Below, piece after piece: positions 1 through 6,102 of a stretch of DNA of 9,634 bases (within the stretch, counting starts at the first letter, position 1; every line of letters begins with the position of its first letter). The position numbers and the translations under genes are program-made. The notes beneath the pieces were generated by a model. The model did no database searches, had not been told where the DNA came from, and saw only the letters and a list, made by a program, of their open reading frames with translations. The DNA is taken from the NCBI GenBank assembly GCA_934339215.1, contig CAKRHU010000041.1, positions 1-9,634 on the forward strand, read 5' to 3'. This stretch comes from an uncultured Lacticaseibacillus sp. (lineage in GTDB: Bacteria > Bacillota > Bacilli > Lactobacillales > Lactobacillaceae).

Positions 1-16
1 AGGAGGAATTGATTTA

Positions 17-877
17 ATGGCTCATTTAACGAAATTAACCGATACTTATACGTTGGCTAACGGGGTCGAGATCCCGATCGTTGGCTTTGGGACTTGGCAA
101 ACGCCAGATGGTGACGTCGCCAAAACCAGTGTTGAAGCGGCAATCAATGCCGGCTACCGCCATATTGATACCGCGGCCGCTTATGGCAACGAAGAATCTG
201 TTGGCGCTGGGATCAAAGCTTCTGGCATCAAACGCGACGATTTGTTTTTGACCACCAAGCTCTGGAATGAAGACCACGGTTATGACAACGCGATGAAAGC
301 CATCGATACCAGCTTGACCAAGTTAGGCGTCGATTACGTTGATTTGTATTTGATCCACTGGCCAAACCCAGTGAAATATCGTGACAACTGGCAAAGTGTC
401 AACGCCGAAACCTGGCGCGCAATGGAAGACATTCTCAAAGCTGGTAAAGCCCGCGCCATCGGGGTTTCTAACTTCCGCGAACATCATTTGGATGAATTGT
501 ACAAGACGGCGAATGTCAAGCCAATGGTCAACCAGATCTTCTTGAACCCCTCTGACGCCCAACCTGAATTAGTTGCATACAACAAAGCGCATGGCATGTT
601 GAACGAAGCCTACAGCCCACTTGGCACAGGGAAGATTTTTGCCGTACCAGAACTGCAAAAAATGGCCAAGCGCTTCAACAAGTCTGTGGCGCAAATCGTG
701 TTACGGTGGTCCTTGCAACATGACTTCTTGCCATTACCAAAATCTGTGCATGCTGATCGTATCCAACAAAACACCGAATTATTCGACTTCGAATTGTCTC
801 ATCAAGATATGCAAGTGATCGATGCCCAAGCTGGGTTAGCTGGGGAATACACCGATCCTGATACAGCAACTTTCTAA
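17..877 (+). CDS. Aldo/keto reductase (AKR family, 2,5-diketo-D-gluconate reductase-like)
   Basis: Predicted cytosolic NADPH-dependent oxidoreductase that reduces aldehydes or ketones to alcohols, 286 aa, the usual length for this family. The complete AKR catalytic tetrad is visible: D51 and Y56 in the segment GYRHIDTAAAYGNE, K81 in LTTKLW, and H114 in LYLIHWP. The (beta/alpha)8-barrel hallmarks GFGTW (23-27), AIGVSNF (147-153), EAYSPLG (198-204) and the cofactor-binding PKS (241-243), with R249 and N252, are all present. The usual NQIE-x-HP motif reads NQIFLNP (172-178), so the His is replaced by Asn. The start is supported by AGGAGG at 1-6, ten bases before the ATG. It converges on the RpiR-type regulator and is closed by a terminator. 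Automatic pipelines often name this group 2,5-diketo-D-gluconate reductase; the nearby gluconate genes make that tempting, but the substrate cannot be read from sequence. The family call is very secure. Confidence -1.
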   Translation: MAHLTKLTDTYTLANGVEIPIVGFGTWQTPDGDVAKTSVEAAINAGYRHIDTAAAYGNEESVGAGIKASGIKRDDLFLTTKLWNEDHGYDNAMKAIDTSLTKLGVDYVDLYLIHWPNPVKYRDNWQSVNAETWRAMEDILKAGKARAIGVSNFREHHLDELYKTANVKPMVNQIFLNPSDAQPELVAYNKAHGMLNEAYSPLGTGKIFAVPELQKMAKRFNKSVAQIVLRWSLQHDFLPLPKSVHADRIQQNTELFDFELSHQDMQVIDAQAGLAGEYTDPDTATF

Positions 878-888
878 AGCCAAAATAA

Positions 889-916
889 AACCAGCCTTTG
901 CGGGCTGGCTTTTTTA
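889..916 (+). terminator. Rho-independent terminator between the convergent reductase and regulator genes
   Basis: A 6-bp GC-rich stem, CCAGCC (891-896) with GGCTGG (903-908), encloses a six-base loop, TTTGCG. One base later comes a run of six T (910-915). It starts 14 bases after the reductase stop codon. Read on the minus strand, the stem is followed by TTTTATTTT, so it may also stop transcripts of the regulator gene, whose stop codon lies at 929-931. Confidence -1.
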
Positions 917-928
917 GTACGGCGGATT

Positions 929-1765
929 TTATAGGCGCGTTTTTTCGATCGCTTGGCGGATGTCAGCCAATACCGCCGTCGAGCCTTCATCCATTGAAAC
1001 GGCGCACAGCATAAACAAGGTATCCATCAATGACATTTGCGCGATCAGCGCATGTAAAGCTTCAACGCGGTATTGTGTTTCTTCAGCAATCGCGACGAAC
1101 ACCACATCAGCGAGTTTGGCGACTGGAGATTTGGCGGCGCCGGTGATCACGATCAACGGTACGTCATGGTCATGGACAACTTGCGCCAAGGCTAAGGCAT
1201 CACGGTCAGTCCCAGTATGTGAGATCACGATCGCACAATCACTTGGCTTCAGCCGGGTCGCCGCCATCAGTTGCATGTGAAAATCACTGGCATAAGTGGC
1301 ATTGATCGGCGTGCGCAAGAATTTATGATAGCCATCCAGCGCCACTAAGTTACTGGCACCTAAGCCAAATAAACCCACAGTGCCAGCATGCGTCAGCAAA
1401 TCCACTGCCTTGGTCAATGCATGCGCATCGAGATTAGTACTGGTGGCATTGAGCGCATCGATATTGGCGGCAAAGACTTTGTCAGCCATGGTGATCAACG
1501 AATCTTCAGGTTGAATTTCTTCAAACAGTTGATGTTTGGCTTGCGGTTGCGCTAATGCTAAGCGTAAGGCTTGAAAGTTGGCGTAACCGAGATTTTTAGC
1601 AAAACGCGATACTGTGGCGGTGGAAACCCCGGCCATTTGACTTAAAGTGGAAATCGACCAAGTACTAGCATCGAGTTGATGCGCCAACAAATAATCCCCG
1701 AGTGCTTGTTCTTTGGCACTGAGGGTCGCACGGTTGGTTTGGAGTTGTAAGGCGAAATTTTGCAT
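929..1765 (-). CDS. RpiR/MurR-family transcriptional regulator (HTH_6 + SIS), probable regulator of gluconate/6-phosphogluconate genes
   Basis: DNA-binding regulator with the two-domain architecture of the RpiR family. An N-terminal helix-turn-helix domain spans about residues 1-76, with the recognition region ISTLSQMAGVSTATVSRFAK at 38-57. A C-terminal SIS (sugar-isomerase) domain of about 120-250 senses a phosphosugar; its loops GLFGLGASN (131-139) and ISHTGTDRDA (181-190) are where SIS domains hold the phosphate. I chose the Met codon at 1763-1765 (278 aa). The ATG two codons upstream (1769-1771) leaves only one base after the AGAGGA Shine-Dalgarno sequence, while the chosen start leaves seven. 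The gene is divergent from gnd, and the shared intergenic region has two palindromes suited to a dimeric regulator. Control of gnd and gntK, perhaps with 6-phosphogluconate as effector, is inferred from context; the family call is firm. Whether it represses or activates is not visible. Confidence -1.
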   Translation of the reverse strand: MQNFALQLQTNRATLSAKEQALGDYLLAHQLDASTWSISTLSQMAGVSTATVSRFAKNLGYANFQALRLALAQPQAKHQLFEEIQPEDSLITMADKVFAANIDALNATSTNLDAHALTKAVDLLTHAGTVGLFGLGASNLVALDGYHKFLRTPINATYASDFHMQLMAATRLKPSDCAIVISHTGTDRDALALAQVVHDHDVPLIVITGAAKSPVAKLADVVFVAIAEETQYRVEALHALIAQMSLMDTLFMLCAVSMDEGSTAVLADIRQAIEKTRL

Positions 1766-1772
1766 GTCCATA

Positions 1773-1778
1773 TCCTCT
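1773..1778 (-). promoter_or_regulatory. Shine-Dalgarno sequence that decides the RpiR-type regulator start
   Basis: On the minus strand AGAGGA ends one base before the ATG at 1771-1769 but seven bases before the ATG at 1765-1763. The second spacing is normal for initiation, so the downstream Met is the likelier start. The protein would lose only Met-Asp from its N-terminus. Confidence -1.
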
Positions 1779-1784
1779 GGCTTC

Positions 1785-1790
1785 AGTATA
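1785..1790 (-). promoter_or_regulatory. Possible -10 element for the regulator gene (weak)
   Basis: TATACT on the minus strand resembles a sigma-A -10 box. No good -35 lies 16-18 bp upstream; the AT-rich sequence there falls inside the upstream palindrome at 1805-1817. The predicted transcription start would be very close to the Shine-Dalgarno sequence, giving an unusually short leader. This is a tentative call; another promoter further upstream on the minus strand is possible. Confidence -1.
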
Positions 1791-1804
1791 TCATGCTTTG
1801 ATGA

Positions 1805-1817
1805 GAAAAATATTTAC
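1805..1817. promoter_or_regulatory. Candidate RpiR-type operator, upstream copy
   Basis: GAAAAATATTTAC is an imperfect palindrome of the form GWAAA-NNN-TTTWC. It is the reverse complement, with one mismatch, of the site at 1838-1850, and the two centres are 33 bp apart, about three helical turns. It lies upstream of the gnd -35 and overlaps where a -35 of the divergent regulator gene would sit, so it could serve autoregulation. AT-rich GAAA/TTTC-type palindromes are known for several RpiR-family regulators. That this regulator binds it is inference. Confidence -1.
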
Positions 1818-1828
1818 GCAATTATCAT

Positions 1829-1857
1829 TTGAATTCTGTAAATAATTTTCATATACT
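1829..1857 (+). promoter_or_regulatory. gnd promoter (sigma-A type)
   Basis: The -35 box TTGAAT (1829-1834) and the -10 box TATACT (1852-1857) are separated by an ideal 17-bp spacer. Transcription would start near 1864, giving a leader of about 28 bases before the gnd start codon. The spacer contains the whole palindrome at 1838-1850, so a bound regulator should interfere directly with RNA polymerase. Confidence -1.
1838..1850. promoter_or_regulatory. Candidate RpiR-type operator inside the gnd promoter spacer
   Basis: GTAAATAATTTTC fits the same GWAAA-NNN-TTTWC palindrome as the site at 1805-1817 and matches its reverse complement at 12 of 13 positions. It lies entirely between the -35 and -10 of gnd, a classic position for repression. 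The longer form TGTAAATAATTTTCA could be mistaken for a catabolite-responsive element but lacks the central CG. Confidence -1.
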
Positions 1858-1877
1858 AGAGACAAATAAGTGTCCAC

Positions 1878-1885
1878 AAAGGAGA
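1878..1885 (+). promoter_or_regulatory. gnd ribosome binding site, pointing to a TTG start
   Basis: AAAGGAGA lies seven bases before the TTG at 1892-1894. The only in-frame ATG further upstream (1829-1831) sits inside the promoter -35 and has no ribosome binding site, so TTG is the start. Confidence -1.
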
Positions 1886-1891
1886 ACTATC

Positions 1892-2794
1892 TTGAAAATC
1901 GGCATGATCGGTTTAGGCAAAATGGGAATGAACTTGGTGCGCAACATGCGTGACCATGATATCGACGTGGTGGCAACAGATTTAAGTGCCCAAGCCCGCG
2001 CAGAAGTCCAAACCACTGGGGCTCAAGCAGCAGACAACGTGGCGGAATTAGTTCAAGCTTTACCAACGCCTAAAATTGTTTGGGTGATGGTGCCAGCTGG
2101 CGACCCGACCCAAGCATGCATCGATCAATTGGCGAACGTGTTAGACGCGGGTGACATCGTGATCGACGGTGGGAACTCCTATTATCAAGATTCACTGCGC
2201 CACAATGACCAACTGGCCGAACTCGGTATTAAGTTCTTTGATGCTGGTACGTCTGGTGGTATGGAAGGCGCCCGTCATGATGGTAACTTCATGGTCGGCG
2301 GCGATGCCAAAACTTGGCCAGTGATCGAACCATTATTTAAAGCCATCGCACAAGTTGACGGCTACTTGTACACTGGGGCTGCTGGGTCTGGTCACTACTT
2401 GAAAATGGTCCACAACGGCATCGAATACGGCATGATGCAAGCCATCGGTGAAGGCTTTGACGTGTTGTCCAAGTCCGAATTCGATTATGACAACGAAGCG
2501 GTTGCGAAGTTATGGGATCATGGTTCCGTGATCCGTGGCTGGCTGATGAGCTTAGCGCAATCCGCATTCAGCGATGATCCAAAGTTGGAAGAAATCAAAG
2601 GGGTCATGCACTCCAGTGGTGAAGGGGCTTGGACGGTTGAAGAAGGCATTCGTTTGCATGTGGCAACGCCAGTGATTTCCAGTGCCTTGATGATGCGTTA
2701 TCGTTCTGAAGAAGATGACACCATGACTGGGAAAGTGGTTGCCGCTTTGCGGAACCAATTCGGCGGTCACGTGGTCGACAAAGCGACGAAATAA
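1892..2794 (+). CDS. gnd: 6-phosphogluconate dehydrogenase, decarboxylating, short NAD-type (GntZ-like)
   Basis: Oxidatively decarboxylates 6-phosphogluconate to ribulose-5-phosphate, CO2 and a reduced cofactor, in the cytosol. With the TTG start the protein has 300 aa, typical of the short dehydrogenase class and unlike the roughly 470-aa classical enzyme. The nucleotide-binding motif GLGKMG is at 7-12. Beta-2 ends in ATD (D30), an acidic residue that usually selects NAD over NADP, where NADP enzymes carry N-R-T. Substrate motifs are IDGGNS (91-96), DAGTSGG (117-123) and the catalytic K171 in GHYLKMVHNGIEYG (167-180), with H174, N175 and E178. It is the first gene of the gluconate module, divergent from the RpiR-type regulator, and is separated from gluconokinase by a terminator. 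Its promoter holds a candidate operator. Function is secure; cofactor preference is inferred from D30. Confidence -1.
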   Translation: MKIGMIGLGKMGMNLVRNMRDHDIDVVATDLSAQARAEVQTTGAQAADNVAELVQALPTPKIVWVMVPAGDPTQACIDQLANVLDAGDIVIDGGNSYYQDSLRHNDQLAELGIKFFDAGTSGGMEGARHDGNFMVGGDAKTWPVIEPLFKAIAQVDGYLYTGAAGSGHYLKMVHNGIEYGMMQAIGEGFDVLSKSEFDYDNEAVAKLWDHGSVIRGWLMSLAQSAFSDDPKLEEIKGVMHSSGEGAWTVEEGIRLHVATPVISSALMMRYRSEEDDTMTGKVVAALRNQFGGHVVDKATK

Positions 2795-2802
2795 ATTGCT
2801 TG

Positions 2803-2831
2803 AACCGAGCCCTCTGCTGGCTCGGTTTTTT
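2803..2831 (+). terminator. Rho-independent terminator between gnd and gluconokinase
   Basis: A perfect 9-bp stem, AACCGAGCC (2803-2811) with GGCTCGGTT (2819-2827), encloses a seven-base loop (2812-2818) and ends in a T run (2826-2831). It starts nine bases after the gnd stop, so it should reduce read-through into gntK and make gnd more abundant than gntK, unless gntK has its own promoter. Confidence -1.
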
Positions 2832-2863
2832 AGTGGTGTATGATAAGAGCGAAGAAAGTTGTT

Positions 2864-2868
2864 GGAGG
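2864..2868 (+). promoter_or_regulatory. Gluconokinase ribosome binding site
   Basis: GGAGG lies six bases before the ATG at 2875. It settles the start in favour of this ATG over an in-frame ATG at 2800 that overlaps the terminator and would add 25 residues with no family resemblance. Confidence -1.
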
Positions 2869-2874
2869 CAAATT

Positions 2875-4350
2875 ATGGCAATCGTCATCGGGGTGGATAT
2901 CGGCACCACCAGCACCAAAGTCGTCGCTTTTGATCAACAGGGTCAAGCAAAAGCCAGCGCCAATCACGGTTATCCTTTGATTCAAACTCAACCAGATATG
3001 GCCGAAGAAGAACCTGAAGCTATTTTTGATGCGGTGTGTTTAGGGCTGCGCGAAGTTGTCAGCACAGTCGATGCTAGAGATGTTTGTGGCGTCAGCTTCT
3101 CAGCGGCGATGCACAGTGTGATCGTGATGGATGCCAACGACAAACCGTTAACGCGTGTGTTGACTTGGGCCGATAATCGCGGGGCCAAGTTCGCCGATAA
3201 CTTACGCGATACGCCACAAGGACAGGCGATCTTTGCACATACTGGCGTGCCGATCCACCCGATGAGTCCGTTGATCAAGTTGATGTGGCTGAATCAGGCG
3301 ATGCCTGCGGTGATGGCGCAAGCGGCGCATGTGATCGGTATCAAAGATTATGTGTGGTATCGCTTGTTTGGCGAGTACGTCCAAGACTATTCGCTGGCCA
3401 ATGCCACGGGTTTATTTGATTTAAAAACACAAACTTGGTTTCCTCAAGCCCTGGCTTTGGCTGGAGTTTCAAGTGATCAACTGCAACGCTTGGTCGCGCC
3501 GACTTATCATCAAACTGGCATGCAAATAGACCTCGGCTTGCCAAAAGAAACGCCGGTGTTTATCGGGGCATCTGATGGCGTGTTGAGCAATCTTGGCGTC
3601 GCGGCGCAAAAACCGGGCACGGTTGCGTTGACCATCGGCACCAGTGCGGCGATTCGCACCGTCGTGGAAAAGCCTGTGGTTGAACCTGACGGCAAGTTAT
3701 TTACTTATTACTTAGCGCCTGATCGTTATGTGGTCGGCGGACCAGTGAATAATGGCGGGGTCGTGTGGCAATGGGCGCAAAACACGTTTTTACCAAAAGG
3801 CGACTTACCAGCAATGGAACAGCTGATCACGCCGATCAAAGCTGGCGCTGACGGGTTATTATTCTTGCCATATCTAGGTGGCGAACGGGCACCACTATGG
3901 GATGCGGATGCGCGCGGTAGCTTTATTGGATTAACCAAGCAAACTCGTGAAGCCACGATGGCGCGCGCCGTACTTGAAGGCCTGTGTTTCAATTTAAAAG
4001 CGGTACTGGAAATGGTCAGTGTAGTGGCTGGTCAACCTACCGTGATCCATGCCACTGGTGGTTTTGCGCGCAGTACCTTATGGAAGCAAATGTTGTGTGA
4101 CATTTTAAATGTGCCGATCAAATTGCCGGATAGTTTTGAAAGTTCTGCACTGGGCGCGGCTGTGATTGCGATGCAAGCATTGGGGTTGATCGATTCATTA
4201 GATGAGGTTGAGCAAATGGTCGGAAGCACCACAACGCTGATGCCTGGATCGAATGCCGCAGAATATCGACGTTTATGGCCAATCTGGCAAGGGATGAATG
4301 CCCAACTTGCCGGCACTTATCAGGCGTTGGCTGATTTTCAGCGGCAGTAG
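2875..4350 (+). CDS. gntK: Gluconokinase, FGGY carbohydrate kinase family
   Basis: Phosphorylates gluconate with ATP to 6-phosphogluconate, the substrate of the neighbouring Gnd. The 491-aa length is normal for the FGGY-type (Bacillus GntK-like) enzyme and unlike the small P-loop gluconokinases of enteric bacteria. The N-terminal actin-like domain begins with the phosphate-binding loop GVDIGTTSTK (6-15), and the sugar-binding segment TWADNRG is at 97-103. The catalytic base is D234 in GASDGVLSNLG (231-241). The C-terminal domain carries TIGTSAA (253-259), the FGGY-region sequence FLPYLGGERAPLWD (330-343) and the adenine-binding loop ATGGFARS (393-400). It follows gnd across a terminator; a TATGAT at 2839-2844 might be a -10 for its own promoter, but no good -35 accompanies it. 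No gluconate permease follows. Related FGGY kinases (xylulose, glycerol) are the alternatives; the Gnd neighbour strongly favours gluconate. Confidence -1.
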   Translation: MAIVIGVDIGTTSTKVVAFDQQGQAKASANHGYPLIQTQPDMAEEEPEAIFDAVCLGLREVVSTVDARDVCGVSFSAAMHSVIVMDANDKPLTRVLTWADNRGAKFADNLRDTPQGQAIFAHTGVPIHPMSPLIKLMWLNQAMPAVMAQAAHVIGIKDYVWYRLFGEYVQDYSLANATGLFDLKTQTWFPQALALAGVSSDQLQRLVAPTYHQTGMQIDLGLPKETPVFIGASDGVLSNLGVAAQKPGTVALTIGTSAAIRTVVEKPVVEPDGKLFTYYLAPDRYVVGGPVNNGGVVWQWAQNTFLPKGDLPAMEQLITPIKAGADGLLFLPYLGGERAPLWDADARGSFIGLTKQTREATMARAVLEGLCFNLKAVLEMVSVVAGQPTVIHATGGFARSTLWKQMLCDILNVPIKLPDSFESSALGAAVIAMQALGLIDSLDEVEQMVGSTTTLMPGSNAAEYRRLWPIWQGMNAQLAGTYQALADFQRQ

Positions 4351-4363
4351 GCATTGCGCCGAA

Positions 4364-4392
4364 TGCTGTCATAGCGTAAAGTAGTTTATAAC
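4364..4392 (+). promoter_or_regulatory. Weak candidate promoter for the 113-aa protein
   Basis: TATAAC (4387-4392) resembles a -10. Seventeen bases upstream lies TGCTGT (4364-4369), a poor -35. No convincing terminator follows gntK, so the 113-aa gene could also be reached by read-through. Confidence -1.
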
Positions 4393-4414
4393 AAAACGTA
4401 AGTAGAGGTAAATC

Positions 4415-4756
4415 ATGTACGAAGCAACCAAGCGCCATCATGTGTCTGAACAAGTCGCCGCAACTTTTCCAACTGAAGTGACTGATCAATTGTTTAGCGT
4501 CATCAACTTGATGAACAAAGCGAATCAATTGGTTACCGCACCTGTCGCGATCGCATTTTCTGATGACTACGATGATGATGAAATGTATGCCTTGTTGATC
4601 CAAGGTAACTTAGCCCCAGCCCAAGAATTCCCATTGAGCTATTCTGGCGATAAGTCCGCGTTCTTAGGGCACGGCTACATTTTGATCGTGAAAGACAATC
4701 CCAAGGCGATTTACATCGACTTCTCCAAAGCCAACGACTTATCCGATCTTAAATAA
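4415..4756 (+). CDS. Uncharacterised 113-aa acidic cytosolic protein
   Basis: I do not recognise a function. The start is backed by AGAGG (4404-4408), six bases before the ATG. The protein is short, without signal peptide or membrane segment. It has an N-terminal helical-looking part (about 1-40), an acidic cluster SDDYDDDEMY at 49-58, and a more hydrophobic beta-like C-terminal half with GHGYILIVKD (85-94) and AIYIDFSK (98-105). Codon use looks like that of its neighbours, and the gene has its own ribosome binding site and a strong terminator, so it is very probably real. The pattern of an N-terminal helix followed by a small beta domain is faintly reminiscent of DUF960-like small lactobacillus proteins, but I cannot confirm membership. 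Neighbouring genes give no functional hint. Confidence -1.
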   Translation: MYEATKRHHVSEQVAATFPTEVTDQLFSVINLMNKANQLVTAPVAIAFSDDYDDDEMYALLIQGNLAPAQEFPLSYSGDKSAFLGHGYILIVKDNPKAIYIDFSKANDLSDLK

Positions 4757-4761
4757 TGGTC

Positions 4762-4788
4762 AAAACGGTCTGAAAAGATCGTTTTTTT
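4762..4788 (+). terminator. Rho-independent terminator after the 113-aa gene
   Basis: AAAACGGTC (4762-4770) pairs with GATCGTTTT (4777-4785) through nine pairs, one of them G-U, around the loop TGAAAA. The descending arm merges into a run of seven T (4782-4788). It begins five bases after the stop codon. Confidence -1.
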
Positions 4789-4831
4789 GTGCACTGGTGG
4801 GTACACTGAAACAAAAACACTGGAGGACACG

Positions 4832-6058
4832 ATGACGATTTTACTCATGACTGGGGCCTTGCTGATTGCCGCCGGCTTTTGTGGCGTCAGGTTGTACCTG
4901 CTCCAAGCGCAAGTGATTGAATTACAACTGAACACGCACAAAATGATGTTCCCAAGCCAAATCAAAGCCGCCCGCCGTGCTTATTTGCGGGGATTGTTAC
5001 GCGAAGCTTATCGGCAAAAACTCAAACGTAACTGGGCCATTGGCTTTACCATTGTGGCGGGGATCGCAGGCGGATTTGCGTTAAACCTACAATTCAATGC
5101 CGCAGTGGTTAAAGGGAACAATGTCTCGGCGCTTGATCAAATTAGTAATGCTCTGGTCCCGTTGATGCGCAATGTCGCAATCAGTGTTTCAGCGGTAGCC
5201 TTGCTTGGCGCGGTGTTGCTGAGCTTGTCGCTGGCGAATTGGCAAATGCAAACCTTAAGCAGTGCCAATGCGGATCACGATGCAACAGATTTGTACTTCA
5301 CACCGCCATCAGTGTTGACCAAGCAATTACTGTGGCGGCGGGAGTTAGGGCTGGCCGTCAGCGCGATCGCAGTGTTGTTGACGTTGAGTGCGTGGGTAGG
5401 GTGGTTACCTGACCCGACGCCAGATACGGTCAAAATTCAAAATAGTGCCGTTCAACCGGCGACGAGTGCCTCAAGTGCCGCCACCTCTAGTTCAACCACT
5501 AGTAGTAGCGCCAGTGCTAGTTCGTCATCATGGCAACGCACTGATCCGAATACCCAATATCCGATCGATGCGATGAAAGAAGCCAAGTATGCCTCTGCAA
5601 GTGCCGTTAAATCATTGACGGAATCTGACTTGGCGAGCTTATACTTTTTGGAATATTGGGCCCTTAACGGCATTCAAGATAGTGAAGCGGCAGGGTATGC
5701 GCAAGCTGGTGGGTACTCGTATCAAGTGGTCAAAGCCGATAAAAATGTGTTGACTAGTGGGGATACGATCACGGTGTTTAATGAATCTTCTGCCACCAAA
5801 GGCCAAACGCATCTATTTTATGCGATTCGCAATGGGGATCAAGTGCAGTTTTTCAATATGTACAACAGTGGCCTCGTGATCACTAGTTTTGCCAGTCAGT
5901 TTGGGATCAATACCATCAATGGCCATGCCGCCCCTGGCGCAGCAGAGATTCACGATTCAACGGAACCGATTGCCCAACTGGTCACCGCGTTTAAGTCAGA
6001 TGATGCCTTTAGTGTGGCGCAATCTGGGTTAACGCGCGGCGCAGATCTGACGTATTAA
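4832..6058 (+). CDS. Uncharacterised four-helix membrane protein with a Ser/Ala/Thr linker and an extracellular C-terminal domain
   Basis: Function unknown. The start at 4832 is chosen because GGAGG (4822-4826) lies five bases upstream, giving 408 aa; the in-frame ATG at 4787 lies in the preceding terminator's T run. Four hydrophobic segments lie at about 2-24, 68-88, 114-136 and 172-192. Arg/Lys-rich stretches at 46-67 (AARRAYLRGLLREAYRQKLKRN) and near 164-171 place those loops inside by the positive-inside rule, so the C-terminus lies outside. Residues 208-234 form a Ser/Ala/Thr-rich, low-complexity linker like those joining membrane anchors to surface domains in lactobacilli. The outer domain (about 235-408) has aromatic-rich motifs LYFLEYWALNG (270-280) and HLFYAIRNGDQVQFFNMYNSG (327-347) and looks globular. 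It stands alone between two terminators. A surface sensor or cell-envelope protein is possible but unproven. Confidence -1.
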   Translation: MTILLMTGALLIAAGFCGVRLYLLQAQVIELQLNTHKMMFPSQIKAARRAYLRGLLREAYRQKLKRNWAIGFTIVAGIAGGFALNLQFNAAVVKGNNVSALDQISNALVPLMRNVAISVSAVALLGAVLLSLSLANWQMQTLSSANADHDATDLYFTPPSVLTKQLLWRRELGLAVSAIAVLLTLSAWVGWLPDPTPDTVKIQNSAVQPATSASSAATSSSTTSSSASASSSSWQRTDPNTQYPIDAMKEAKYASASAVKSLTESDLASLYFLEYWALNGIQDSEAAGYAQAGGYSYQVVKADKNVLTSGDTITVFNESSATKGQTHLFYAIRNGDQVQFFNMYNSGLVITSFASQFGINTINGHAAPGAAEIHDSTEPIAQLVTAFKSDDAFSVAQSGLTRGADLTY

Positions 6059-6062
6059 AGGT

Positions 6063-6091
6063 AAAAAGTCGCCATGCTTGGCGACTTTTTT
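6063..6091 (+). terminator. Rho-independent terminator after the membrane protein
   Basis: AAAAAGTCGCC (6063-6073) pairs perfectly with GGCGACTTTTT (6080-6090), giving an 11-bp stem around the loop ATGCTT; the T run is 6086-6091. It starts four bases after the stop codon and separates the membrane protein from the metal transporter operon. Confidence -1.
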
Positions 6092-6102
6092 GGTGTCAGG
6101 GG

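Noticed and set aside
960..1280. 106-codon plus-strand open frame inside the regulator gene
   Set aside because: It lies antisense to the SIS domain of a clear RpiR-family protein and has low-complexity Ser/Thr/Ala composition typical of shadow frames.
1837..1851. Catabolite-responsive element (cre) in the gnd promoter
   Set aside because: TGTAAATAATTTTCA has cre-like ends but lacks the central CG that CcpA sites normally need; its relation to the twin site at 1805-1817 fits a local regulator better.
2839..2844. TATGAT as a confident gntK promoter
   Set aside because: No acceptable -35 lies 16-18 bp upstream, and there is no proper extended -10 (TGN) before it.
4351..4366. Small hairpin GCATT/AATGC after gntK as a terminator
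   Set aside because: The stem is only five pairs and no T run follows it.
4118..4603. 161-codon open frame on the minus strand across the gntK end and the 113-aa gene
   Set aside because: It overlaps two well-supported plus-strand genes, including gntK family motifs, and has no recognisable protein features; it is a shadow frame.
5450..5535. Short AGT/GCC-rich repeated DNA as a tandem repeat or mobile-element remnant
   Set aside because: It encodes the in-frame Ser/Ala/Thr linker of the membrane protein; the repetition follows from composition and has no regular unit.
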